From Moraxellaceae bacterium AER2_44_116 (lineage in GTDB: Bacteria > Pseudomonadota > Gammaproteobacteria > Pseudomonadales > Moraxellaceae): a stretch of 64,000 nt of DNA. The translations under genes and the position numbers were made by a program. Location of the stretch: positions 124,001 through 188,000 of the forward strand of contig VIAD01000004.1 of the NCBI GenBank assembly GCA_006546595.1, in the 5' to 3' direction. Positions 17,158 to 24,371 of the stretch are shown here, piece after piece (the first letter of the stretch is position 1; each line of letters opens with the position of its first letter). Under the pieces are notes generated by a model. That model ran no database searches. It saw nothing but the letters and a program-made list of their open reading frames with translations, and was not told where the DNA came from.

Positions 17158-17802
17158 TTAAGGATACAAACAGCATTTATCCCACCCACCTTGAGCGTTT
17201 AACGCATACACCACACGGTCATGTAAACGACTTGGCCGCCCTTGCCAAAACTCAATACGTTCAGGCGTAATGCCATAGCCGCCCCAATGTGGTGGTCGTG
17301 GCACACTGGTAATATATTTTGCAGCAAAAAAAGCGGCACGTTTGATGAGTGTTGTTTTTGAGTCTAATAGCTGGCTTTGCTCTGAAGCCCACGCGCCAAC
17401 CCGCGAAGTATAAGGTCGTGATTGAAAGTAAGCATCAGAGACACTATTGGCGACTTTGTGAATACGGCCTTCAATGCGAACTTGTCGTTCCAACTCTGGC
17501 CAAAAAAAGGTGAGGGCAACATAAGATGTAGCGTCGATTTGTTGGCCTTTGCGACTGCTATAATTACTATAAAAAACAAATTGTTGGCCTTCAATACCTT
17601 TAAGCAATACCATCCGTGCTGAGGGTTTGCCTTCCTGACTGACAGTAGCGACATTCATCGCGGTTGGTTCATTGACCTCTGAGGCAATCGCTTCGTCTAA
17701 CCACAGGCTAAATTGTGCCAATGGGTCGGCTAAACAATCGGTAATAGATAGTTCTTTTTTGGAGTAGTCTTGGCGGATTTGCGCAATGTCGTGGCGTTTC
17801 AA
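17158..17802 (-). CDS. pdxH: pyridoxamine 5'-phosphate oxidase
   Basis: FMN-dependent oxidase producing pyridoxal 5'-phosphate (vitamin B6 pathway and salvage). Typical blocks are RQDYSKKEL, PTAMNVATVS, ARMVLLKG, VFYSNYSSRKG, RQVRIEG, HWGGYGITPERIEFWQG and RLHDR. No ATG occurs in frame near the N-terminus. I place the start at a TTG (17802) with AAGAAG six bases upstream, giving 214 aa, close to the 218 aa of E. coli PdxH; a TTG at 17871 would add 23 unusual residues. The C-terminus (GGWDKCCLYP) matches the family end except for the Cys pair. It faces the comM fragment convergently. Confidence 0.93.
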   Translation of the reverse strand: MKRHDIAQIRQDYSKKELSITDCLADPLAQFSLWLDEAIASEVNEPTAMNVATVSQEGKPSARMVLLKGIEGQQFVFYSNYSSRKGQQIDATSYVALTFFWPELERQVRIEGRIHKVANSVSDAYFQSRPYTSRVGAWASEQSQLLDSKTTLIKRAAFFAAKYITSVPRPPHWGGYGITPERIEFWQGRPSRLHDRVVYALNAQGGWDKCCLYP

Positions 17803-17912
17803 AGCGAGCTTCTTGGATAAGGGGTAATCATTTGAGAATGCGACAAAGTGCTGTAAATGGCAAGCATACAAATAGGGGGAGGGCGCGATAAATCACGTCC
17901 TCCCTAAGTACC

Positions 17913-17964
17913 GCTTTGATTCTGCTCAGGGAGTGTTTAGGCGTTGGCTGAGCGAAGTCGAAGC
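17913..17964. repeat. REP-like palindrome, copy A
   Basis: A degenerate copy of the REP-like pair: GATTCTGCTCAGGGAGTG on the left and GGCTGAGCGAAGTCGAAG on the right. It ends immediately at the ilvD stop codon. It may act as an RNA-stabilising or terminating hairpin. Confidence 0.6.
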
Positions 17965-19641
17965 TTACTTATCTGTTACTGCGCCTTCTGACGCACTAGA
18001 CACCGTTTTGGCATATTTAGACAACACACCACGGGTATATTTAGGCGCAGGAGCTGTCCAATTAGCACGACGTTTGGCCATGTCTTCATCGCTAATATTG
18101 ACGCTGATTTCACGCGTAACCGCATCAATGGTAATGACATCGCCGTTTTCTACTAAGGCAATTGCACCACCATCAGCAGCTTCTGGGGTAATGTGGCCAA
18201 CGACAAAGCCATGACTACCACCCGAAAAACGACCGTCGGTAATTAACGCGACGGATTTACCCAAGCCTTTACCCATGACAGCAGAGGTTGGCGACAACAT
18301 TTCACGCATACCCGGCCCACCTTTAGGGCCTTCGTAACGAATCACAATGACTTCGCCTGCCACCACTTCACCATTCAAAATACCCGTTAAGGCATTTTCT
18401 TCACTGGCGTAAACACGGGCAGTGCCTTGGAAATACAAACCTTCTTTACCCGTGATTTTAGCCACAGAGCCTTCAGGTGCAAGGTTTCCCTTGAGTACAA
18501 TTAAATGCGAGTCAGCTTTGATTGGGTTATCAAAAGGACGAATAATATCTTGGCCTTCTGGATAGTCTTCAACGTCTGCTAGGTTTTCGGCTAAGGTTTT
18601 ACCTGTGACTGTTAAGCAGTCACCATGTAATAAGCCTTGTGCCAACATGCGTTTCATTAAGGGCTGAATACCACCAATAGCCACTAATTCGCTCATCATG
18701 TATTTACCTGATGGACGTAAATCGGCCATCACAGGCGTGGTCTCACCTAAACGAACAAAGTCTTCTAAGGTTAAATCAACACCAACGGTATGCGCCATTG
18801 CCAAGAAATGCAACACGGCATTGGTTGAACCTGCTAAAGCAATGACGACCCGAATCGAGTTTTCAAAGGCTTTTTTCGTCATGATGTCGCTAGGTTTGAT
18901 GTCCTGCTTCAACAACTCTAATACTTGCTGGCCTGCACGATAACAATCAGAGAGTTTCTCCTCACTGACGGCATTTTGCGCGCTGGAATTAGGCAAGCTC
19001 ATGCCTAAAGCTTCAATCGCGGAAGCCATCGTGTTGGCTGTGTACATGCCACCACATGAGCCTGGGCCAGGAATGGCTACTTCTTCAATTTGTTTGACTT
19101 GAATCGCGTTGAGTTCGCCTTTAGCGTGTTGGCCAACGGCTTCAAATACCGAAATAATATCGGTATGGCCTGCACCGGGTTTAATCGTGCCACCATACAC
19201 AAAAATAGAGGGGCGATTTAAACGTGCCATGCCCATGATGCAAGCAGGCATATTTTTATCGCAGCCACCAATCGCCACTAAACCATCAAAACCTTCACAT
19301 CCCGCAACCGCTTCAATGGAGTCGGCAATAATTTCGCGTGATACCAAAGAGTATTTCATCCCTTCAGTACCGTTAGCGATACCGTCAGAAATAGTAATCG
19401 TATTAAAAATCACGCCTTTGCCACCTGCGGCGTTGGCACCTTTTTCGGCTTCATCGGCCAATTTATTAATGTGCATATTACATGGAGTCACCATCGCCCA
19501 CGTCGAAGCAATACCAATTTGTGGCTTGGTGAAGTCGTCATCGCTAAAGCCTACGGCGCGTAGCATGGCGCGGGCGGGTGCACATTCAATGCCATCAACG
19601 ACTTCGGAGGAATGTTTACGGATATTTGGGGTGTCGCTCAT
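17965..19641 (-). CDS. ilvD: dihydroxy-acid dehydratase
   Basis: A 558-aa IlvD/Edd-family enzyme that dehydrates dihydroxyisovalerate and dihydroxymethylvalerate in valine, leucine and isoleucine synthesis. The Fe-S cysteine regions ([33 protein letters not shown]) and the C-terminal [17 protein letters not shown] block are intact. Length and start (ATG 19641) agree with the family. It is a single gene flanked by REP-like palindromes on both sides, so it is probably monocistronic. Confidence 0.98.
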   Translation of the reverse strand: MSDTPNIRKHSSEVVDGIECAPARAMLRAVGFSDDDFTKPQIGIASTWAMVTPCNMHINKLADEAEKGANAAGGKGVIFNTITISDGIANGTEGMKYSLVSREIIADSIEAVAGCEGFDGLVAIGGCDKNMPACIMGMARLNRPSIFVYGGTIKPGAGHTDIISVFEAVGQHAKGELNAIQVKQIEEVAIPGPGSCGGMYTANTMASAIEALGMSLPNSSAQNAVSEEKLSDCYRAGQQVLELLKQDIKPSDIMTKKAFENSIRVVIALAGSTNAVLHFLAMAHTVGVDLTLEDFVRLGETTPVMADLRPSGKYMMSELVAIGGIQPLMKRMLAQGLLHGDCLTVTGKTLAENLADVEDYPEGQDIIRPFDNPIKADSHLIVLKGNLAPEGSVAKITGKEGLYFQGTARVYASEENALTGILNGEVVAGEVIVIRYEGPKGGPGMREMLSPTSAVMGKGLGKSVALITDGRFSGGSHGFVVGHITPEAADGGAIALVENGDVITIDAVTREISVNISDEDMAKRRANWTAPAPKYTRGVLSKYAKTVSSASEGAVTDK

Positions 19642-19687
19642 GAAAAATCTCTTGTTTTAAAGGTATCAAATGAATAATGGAGTTTTC

Positions 19688-19764
19688 CCTTCGACTCCGT
19701 TCAGGGAACGTTTTTCAACTCCACTCAGAGAGCATTTTTACGCTAGCTGAGCGGAGTCGAAGCC
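19688..19764. repeat. REP-like palindromes, copy B
   Basis: CCTTCGACTCCGTTCAGGGA, then a degenerate second CAACTCCACTCAGAGAGC, then CTGAGCGGAGTCGAAGCC. The outer arms are complementary. It occupies the gap between ilvD and argA and contains one extra left-type arm compared with the other copies. Confidence 0.75.
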
Positions 19765-19776
19765 GAATGATTAAAA

Positions 19777-21123
19777 TTATAGCTTTTTGCTAAAAACCTG
19801 TGAGTTTCGTTGGAAATTATACAAAGCCTTGCGCTCTTTGGGTAAATCATCTACCGAAACAGGGGCAAAACCTTGTTCTAAAAACCAATGTGCGGTACGC
19901 GTCGTTAGCACAAACAGTTTTTTAATTCCTTTATTACGTGCACGCGCTTCCAAATAGTCCAAAAGCTCAGAGCCACGATCACCACTACGGTAATTAGGAT
20001 GCACGGCAACGCAGGCAATTTCGCCGCTTAACAAACCCGTATCATCTTTAGGTAAAGGGTAGAGAGCGGCACAACCGACAATCATGCCATCTCGCTCAAT
20101 CACGGCAAAATGGTGAATTTCGGTTTCTAAACGCTCACGCGAACGACGCACTAAAATGCCTTCTTCTTCTAAAGGCCGTAAAAGCTCAATTAAACCAACC
20201 ACATCATCAATATCCGCTGTCCGAATTTCTTCATAAGGGTCTTGGGTGATTAACGTGCCTGAGCCATCACGCGTAAACAATTCTTGCAGCAACGCACCAT
20301 CACGGGCATAAGAAATAATATGTACACGGCGCACACCACCGCGACAGGCTTCACGCGAGGCATCCATGTGGCGCAAAATTTCGCTATCTAAAATTTTGTT
20401 GCGTAAATATTGATCTACTTCATTGGGGATCATTTCGCGTAATAAACGGTCATCGGTGTCCGCAATGCCTTCTTTTTCACCTAATAAAATAAGTTTATCG
20501 GCTTTTAATGCCATTGCCGCATGAACCGCAACTTCTTCGGCCAATAAGTTAAAGACTTCACCCGTCGTTGAATAACCCGTAGGGCCTAAAATCACAATAT
20601 GATGATTCACTAAGTTTTTATTAATCGCTTCGGTGTCAATCGAACGCACTTCGCCCGTTAATTGAAAATCCACACCTTCACGCACGCCATACGGTTTGGC
20701 CGTGACAAAATTGCCCGACACGGCATCAATGCGTGCGCCATACATCGGTGAGTTGGCCAAACCCATACTCAATAACGCTTCGACTTCTAAACGAATTGAA
20801 CCCACGGCATCTAAAACACAACGTAAAGACTCGCGTGTCGTCACGCGTAAACCTTTATGAAACGGCGTTTCTAAACCGTACTCAATCAAGTTTTCGTCGA
20901 TTTGTGGGCGTGCACCATGCACCAACACCAAATGAATACCCAGCGAATGCAACAAGGCAATATCATGAATAATATTGCGAAAATTATCGTGATTAACCGC
21001 TTCTCCGCCAAACATCAAGACAAAGGTCTTGCCGCGATGCGCGTTAATATAAGGCGCGGAATTCCGAAACCAATGGACATATTGTTCGGTCATGGTATCG
21101 GGTGATAAAAAATCATCAGTCAT
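19777..21123 (-). CDS. argA: amino-acid N-acetyltransferase (N-acetylglutamate synthase)
   Basis: A 448-aa protein that makes N-acetylglutamate, the first step of arginine synthesis. An N-terminal amino-acid-kinase domain (GKTFVLMFGGEAV, LVLVHGARPQID, VILGPTGYSTTGEVFNL) is followed by a C-terminal GNAT domain (GEIACVAVHPNYRSGDRGSELLDYLEARA). This is the classical bifunctional ArgA architecture of gammaproteobacteria, and the kinase-like domain normally binds arginine for feedback inhibition. It is co-oriented with argE at 22014, but a toxin-antitoxin pair and a MITE-like element lie between them. Confidence 0.97.
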   Translation of the reverse strand: MTDDFLSPDTMTEQYVHWFRNSAPYINAHRGKTFVLMFGGEAVNHDNFRNIIHDIALLHSLGIHLVLVHGARPQIDENLIEYGLETPFHKGLRVTTRESLRCVLDAVGSIRLEVEALLSMGLANSPMYGARIDAVSGNFVTAKPYGVREGVDFQLTGEVRSIDTEAINKNLVNHHIVILGPTGYSTTGEVFNLLAEEVAVHAAMALKADKLILLGEKEGIADTDDRLLREMIPNEVDQYLRNKILDSEILRHMDASREACRGGVRRVHIISYARDGALLQELFTRDGSGTLITQDPYEEIRTADIDDVVGLIELLRPLEEEGILVRRSRERLETEIHHFAVIERDGMIVGCAALYPLPKDDTGLLSGEIACVAVHPNYRSGDRGSELLDYLEARARNKGIKKLFVLTTRTAHWFLEQGFAPVSVDDLPKERKALYNFQRNSQVFSKKL

Positions 21124-21195
21124 GTTAAAAAATCCTAAGAGCTACTTCGAGCGGCTGAAAGCACTCAGCACGGGCAAGCGTTTTCAGGCTGCCAG

Positions 21196-21582
21196 CTAAA
21201 CATACATAATGGTATCGCTATATTTTGCTACTAAAGCATCATGAGTCATTAATCGCATAGGTTCTATTAAGGCTTGGGCAATCAGTATGCGATCAAAAGG
21301 ATCTTGATGATGAGCGGGTAGGGTTTCTACCGCCACGGCATGTTCTGCTTTAATAGCCAGTAATTGATAGCCTGATAATTGAAAATAACGCCACGCGGCT
21401 TCACTAGATATTGGCATGTCGCCGCGCCCCAGTGAATGTTTGATGGCGATTTCCCACAGGCTAGCACTGCTTATCCAAATTTGCGTGCTGATGTTTTCAA
21501 TGGCCTCACGCGCCAGCTTTGGTAGTTTGGGGCTGTCAGTAATAGCCCAAAGTGCAATATGCGTATCTAATAAAATATTCAC
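21196..21582 (-). CDS. PIN-domain toxin (VapC-like ribonuclease)
   Basis: A 128-aa PIN protein with acidic active-site residues Asp6 (LLDTH), Glu44 (SLWEIAIK) and Asp94/Asp97 (DPFDR), and a final MTHD block. Such toxins cleave RNA in a magnesium-dependent way when free of antitoxin. Its start overlaps the antitoxin stop by 4 nt. The LWEIAIKHSLGR and HHQDPFDRILIAQA motifs place it with the PIN toxins that pair with Phd/YefM-like antitoxins rather than with AbrB-like VapB. Confidence 0.9.
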   Translation of the reverse strand: MNILLDTHIALWAITDSPKLPKLAREAIENISTQIWISSASLWEIAIKHSLGRGDMPISSEAAWRYFQLSGYQLLAIKAEHAVAVETLPAHHQDPFDRILIAQALIEPMRLMTHDALVAKYSDTIMYV

Positions 21583-21842
21583 GATTCACGGTCGCTCATT
21601 GTGCCATTAACCATAAAAAGCTGTGTGATGTGAGTATTAGCATCGTCAATATTGTCAGGAATATCAAATAATCCTTTGGCGATACCGATGCGTGTGCGGG
21701 TTTTGTTTTCTTGAATCGGTACCAATTTTGCAACAGGACGACCGTGACGAGCAATAATAATTTCTTGCTCTAGTCCTTGCTCAATAGACGCAACCAATCG
21801 CGATAACGATGATTTGGCTTCCAACATATTGACCGATAACAT
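21579..21842 (-). CDS. Phd/YefM-family antitoxin
   Basis: An 87-aa protein. The N-terminal MLSVNMLEAKSSLSRLV and RHGRPVAKLVP blocks form the DNA-binding Phd/YefM fold; the C-terminal 40 residues should wrap the PIN toxin. It precedes the toxin with an ATGA overlap, the usual antitoxin-first order, and probably autoregulates the pair. Its upstream side is the 68-nt gap to the MITE-like element. Confidence 0.88.
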   Translation of the reverse strand: MLSVNMLEAKSSLSRLVASIEQGLEQEIIIARHGRPVAKLVPIQENKTRTRIGIAKGLFDIPDNIDDANTHITQLFMVNGTMSDRES

Positions 21843-21910
21843 GGTAAACCTCTTTAATTAAAACCATCTTGGTCTAGTCTAGCTAATTATTAAACGCCGT
21901 CAATGCATTT

Positions 21911-22009
21911 AGGACTTACGCGGTTATCGCTTATTTGTTCGTATTTTAGCCGCTTTAGGCGGCTTTATGTTCACAAAACGCGCTAATCGTGGTGCGATGC
22001 GTAAGTCCT
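21911..22009. mobile_element. 99-bp MITE-like element, copy 1
   Basis: This 99-bp element is bounded by near-perfect 11-bp inverted ends (AGGACTTACGC / GCGTAAGTCCT) and contains an inner palindrome around GCCGCTTTAGGCGGC. A second 99-bp copy in opposite orientation is at 62537-62635 and matches at about 89 of 99 positions. It has no coding capacity. AGGACTTACG-type ends are common among small IS elements (general knowledge), so it is probably mobilised in trans. I saw no clear target duplication. Confidence 0.8.
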
Positions 22010-22013
22010 GACG

Positions 22014-23171
22014 TTAAAAATTCGCGTGTCCCTGCACACAATAATGATGGATCAATTGCTTTAGCCACAATAGTAAAGGGGAAATGTTTTCTATAGCTAG
22101 ATATTCATTCGGTTGATGTGCGGTTTCGATACTGCCAGCTCCCAAAATCACTGTATCCATGCCCAACTCTCGAAAATACGGAGCTTCTGTGCCAAAAGCA
22201 ACCGAACCGGCTTGATGATGTGTTAATTGTTCAACCATTTTCACCAGTGGCGAGTCAGCAGGGGTTTCCGCAGGCAATGTGCCTTCAAAAATAGGCTCAT
22301 AAATAATATCAATCGCCATTTTTTCAGCAATTTTGCCTAAACGTTTGCTGATTTGACTGCGAATATCCGCCATCTCCATATTGGGTAAAGGCCGCAAATC
22401 AAACTGTAATTCACATTGGCCACAAATTCGATTCGGATTATCACCACCATGAATACAACCCAAATTTAAGGTTGGGTAAGGGATGGCAAACGCTGCATTA
22501 TGATATTTTTGTTGCAACTCGCGTCTAAAGTCCATTAAGTCGCTCATCACTACCGTCATTGCTTCTAAAGCATTATTGCCCAAGCTCGGGTCGCTCGAAT
22601 GACCACTATTGCCAATGATTTTCACTCGCTCCATCATCACGCCTTTATGCAGACGAATCGGTTTTAAGCTAGTCGGCTCGCCAATTACTGCAAAACGGCC
22701 TTTCGGTTTTTGTGCGGCAACTAAGGCTTTTGCGCCAGACATAGAAGATTCTTCATCACACGTCGCTAAGATAATTAATGGCGCACGTAACGGTGTTTTG
22801 ACAAAGGCTTGCGCCGCATTCAGTACCGCAGGAAAAAAGCCTTTCATATCGGCAATACCCAAACCATACAACTTACCCTGACGCTCAGTGACGCTAAACG
22901 GGTCGCTTTGCCAAAGTTGTGCATCACACGGTACGGTGTCGGTGTGGCCAGCCAAGACCAAACCACCAGAGCCTTTGCCCAGTGTGGCAATTAAATTGGC
23001 TTTATTTACGCCAACTGGCATAATTTCGCAGCTAAAACCCATCGCTTCAAGCCAGTTGGCCAATAACTCAATAACGGCTAAATTTCCCTGATCGATATGA
23101 GGGTCTGTACAGGACACACTCGGCAACGCCACTAATTGTGCCAATTGTTGTAAGAATTTTTTATCAGTCAT
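22014..23171 (-). CDS. argE: acetylornithine deacetylase
   Basis: A 385-aa M20-family metalloenzyme that removes the acetyl group from N-acetylornithine in arginine synthesis. Metal-binding and catalytic blocks are visible: LAGHTDTVPCD, GIADMKGF, TCDEESSMSGAK, VIGEPTSLKPIRLHKG, FGTEAPYF and the late ETAHQPNEY. The length is normal. The stop codon is only 4 bp from the MITE-like element, so the native downstream region has been displaced. ArgA and ArgE act in the same pathway and lie co-oriented. Confidence 0.96.
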   Translation of the reverse strand: MTDKKFLQQLAQLVALPSVSCTDPHIDQGNLAVIELLANWLEAMGFSCEIMPVGVNKANLIATLGKGSGGLVLAGHTDTVPCDAQLWQSDPFSVTERQGKLYGLGIADMKGFFPAVLNAAQAFVKTPLRAPLIILATCDEESSMSGAKALVAAQKPKGRFAVIGEPTSLKPIRLHKGVMMERVKIIGNSGHSSDPSLGNNALEAMTVVMSDLMDFRRELQQKYHNAAFAIPYPTLNLGCIHGGDNPNRICGQCELQFDLRPLPNMEMADIRSQISKRLGKIAEKMAIDIIYEPIFEGTLPAETPADSPLVKMVEQLTHHQAGSVAFGTEAPYFRELGMDTVILGAGSIETAHQPNEYLAIENISPLLLWLKQLIHHYCVQGHANF

Positions 23172-23563
23172 AAGTCGTTGTCGTATTGTAAAAAATGGGT
23201 TTTAAGGTCTTAATTTAAGGCCTAAGAAAAATAACACAGCGATAAATAATGTGATAGACATCACTTTATCTTGAGAAAATAGCCGCTCGTCTAAACCTAT
23301 GGTCTTACATCTAGCATTCAACCGTTTTATTGATAATATGTAAACATGATAGTGTGAACTGTGTCATAAAAGGAGAGATACGTTGATTTTTGTAAGATTG
23401 TGGTTTTAGTGAAACGGCAATGGAATACACTTATGATTCAACAAATATCGTTTGATGTTACGTGTAGTCATCTTTTTGACAAAAGAGCATACTATTATTG
23501 TGGATATTGCGATGTTTTCTCTTGCTTTCAAAAAACAACATGCTGTTGTTGAGGATTAGAACT
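23172..23563. other. 392-bp divergent intergenic region, argE / small DUF11-satellite gene
   Basis: AT-rich, with no gene I can support. It must contain the argE promoter (minus strand) and the promoter of the gene at 23564. An 8-codon frame TTG...TAG at 23383-23409 follows a good AAAGGAGAG sequence and could be a leader peptide, but is too short to judge. Confidence 0.4.
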
Positions 23564-24067
23564 GTGGCACATATCAAAATGCTTAAAAATTTTACCTTTC
23601 TCGTGTGTTCCTGCTTGCTCGTTGCCCAAGCCAACGCAGCACCCACTGTTGTTGCAGCCCCTACAGCGGTTGCTGCCAAAAAAGAAGCTGTTCAAATCAA
23701 CTTAGAATTGTTCAAAATTGTCGCCAAAGATGGCAAAGAAACGTTGGTGAGTGCTAAAGAAACCAAACCCGGTGAAATTTTAGAATACCGTGCTACCTAT
23801 AAAAACGTCAGTAAATCGGCTGTCCGTAATTTAGTTGCTACATTACCCGTTCCTAAAGGCATGGAATATCAGGTAAAAACGGCGAGTCCCGCAGGTGCAG
23901 AGGCCACGATTGACAGCGTCACTTTTTCTGCCATTCCATTAATCGATACCATTAAAAAAGAAGCCATTCCCACCAGTCAATATCGTGCACTACGTTGGAA
24001 AGTGTCTGAGTTGGGTGCGGATAAGTCGATTGTTGTCAGTGCACGTATGAAGATCAGTCAGCAATAA
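23564..24067 (+). CDS. small secreted protein with single DUF11-like module
   Basis: A 167-aa protein with a signal peptide (core FTFLVCSCLLVAQANA, cleavage near ANA-AP), then an Ala/Val/Pro/Thr linker and one beta-sandwich module of DUF11/TIGR01451 type (GEILEYRATYKNVSKSAVRNLVATLPVPKG). The start is the GTG at 23564, with GAGGA eight bases upstream; an ATG at 23579 would also keep the signal peptide. It heads the DUF11 locus and resembles the protein at 43456 in size and layout, suggesting paired satellite proteins at both ends. It is probably periplasmic or surface-exposed. Confidence 0.8.
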   Translation: MAHIKMLKNFTFLVCSCLLVAQANAAPTVVAAPTAVAAKKEAVQINLELFKIVAKDGKETLVSAKETKPGEILEYRATYKNVSKSAVRNLVATLPVPKGMEYQVKTASPAGAEATIDSVTFSAIPLIDTIKKEAIPTSQYRALRWKVSELGADKSIVVSARMKISQQ

Positions 24068-24240
24068 GCTTGACTTATTTGATGAGTATTATCACCGAAT
24101 CAGGGATTAAGGAAGTTGATTCGTTGTCTTGAGTGAGTGGTTGTCAGTTATCTCCTCTTGCCTTTTGGCTGGAAGCCCGTGTGATGCGAAAAATTAGGTA
24201 CAAGACTCGCCAATTTGTGCCTAAAACGATGTGTGTTAGC

Positions 24241-24330
24241 AATTTTTAACAGACTCGTGTTGGAGCTGGACGCTCACGCAGTGACGCAGGGAGGCTAGTG
24301 AGCGAGCCGGTTTTCGGGCTGGCAGGCGAT
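24241..24330 (+). promoter_or_regulatory. structured leader before the 971-aa DUF11 gene
   Basis: CGCTCAC (24271-24277) pairs with GTGAGCG (24298-24304), followed directly by a second hairpin with AGCC/GGCT arms around 24305-24320. The start codon is 40 nt further on. It matches no riboswitch class I know. The whole gap 24068-24371 otherwise holds no gene. Confidence 0.4.
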
Positions 24331-24371
24331 AACTTTATATATAACCAAGCATAAACTCAGAGGTTCTCATT

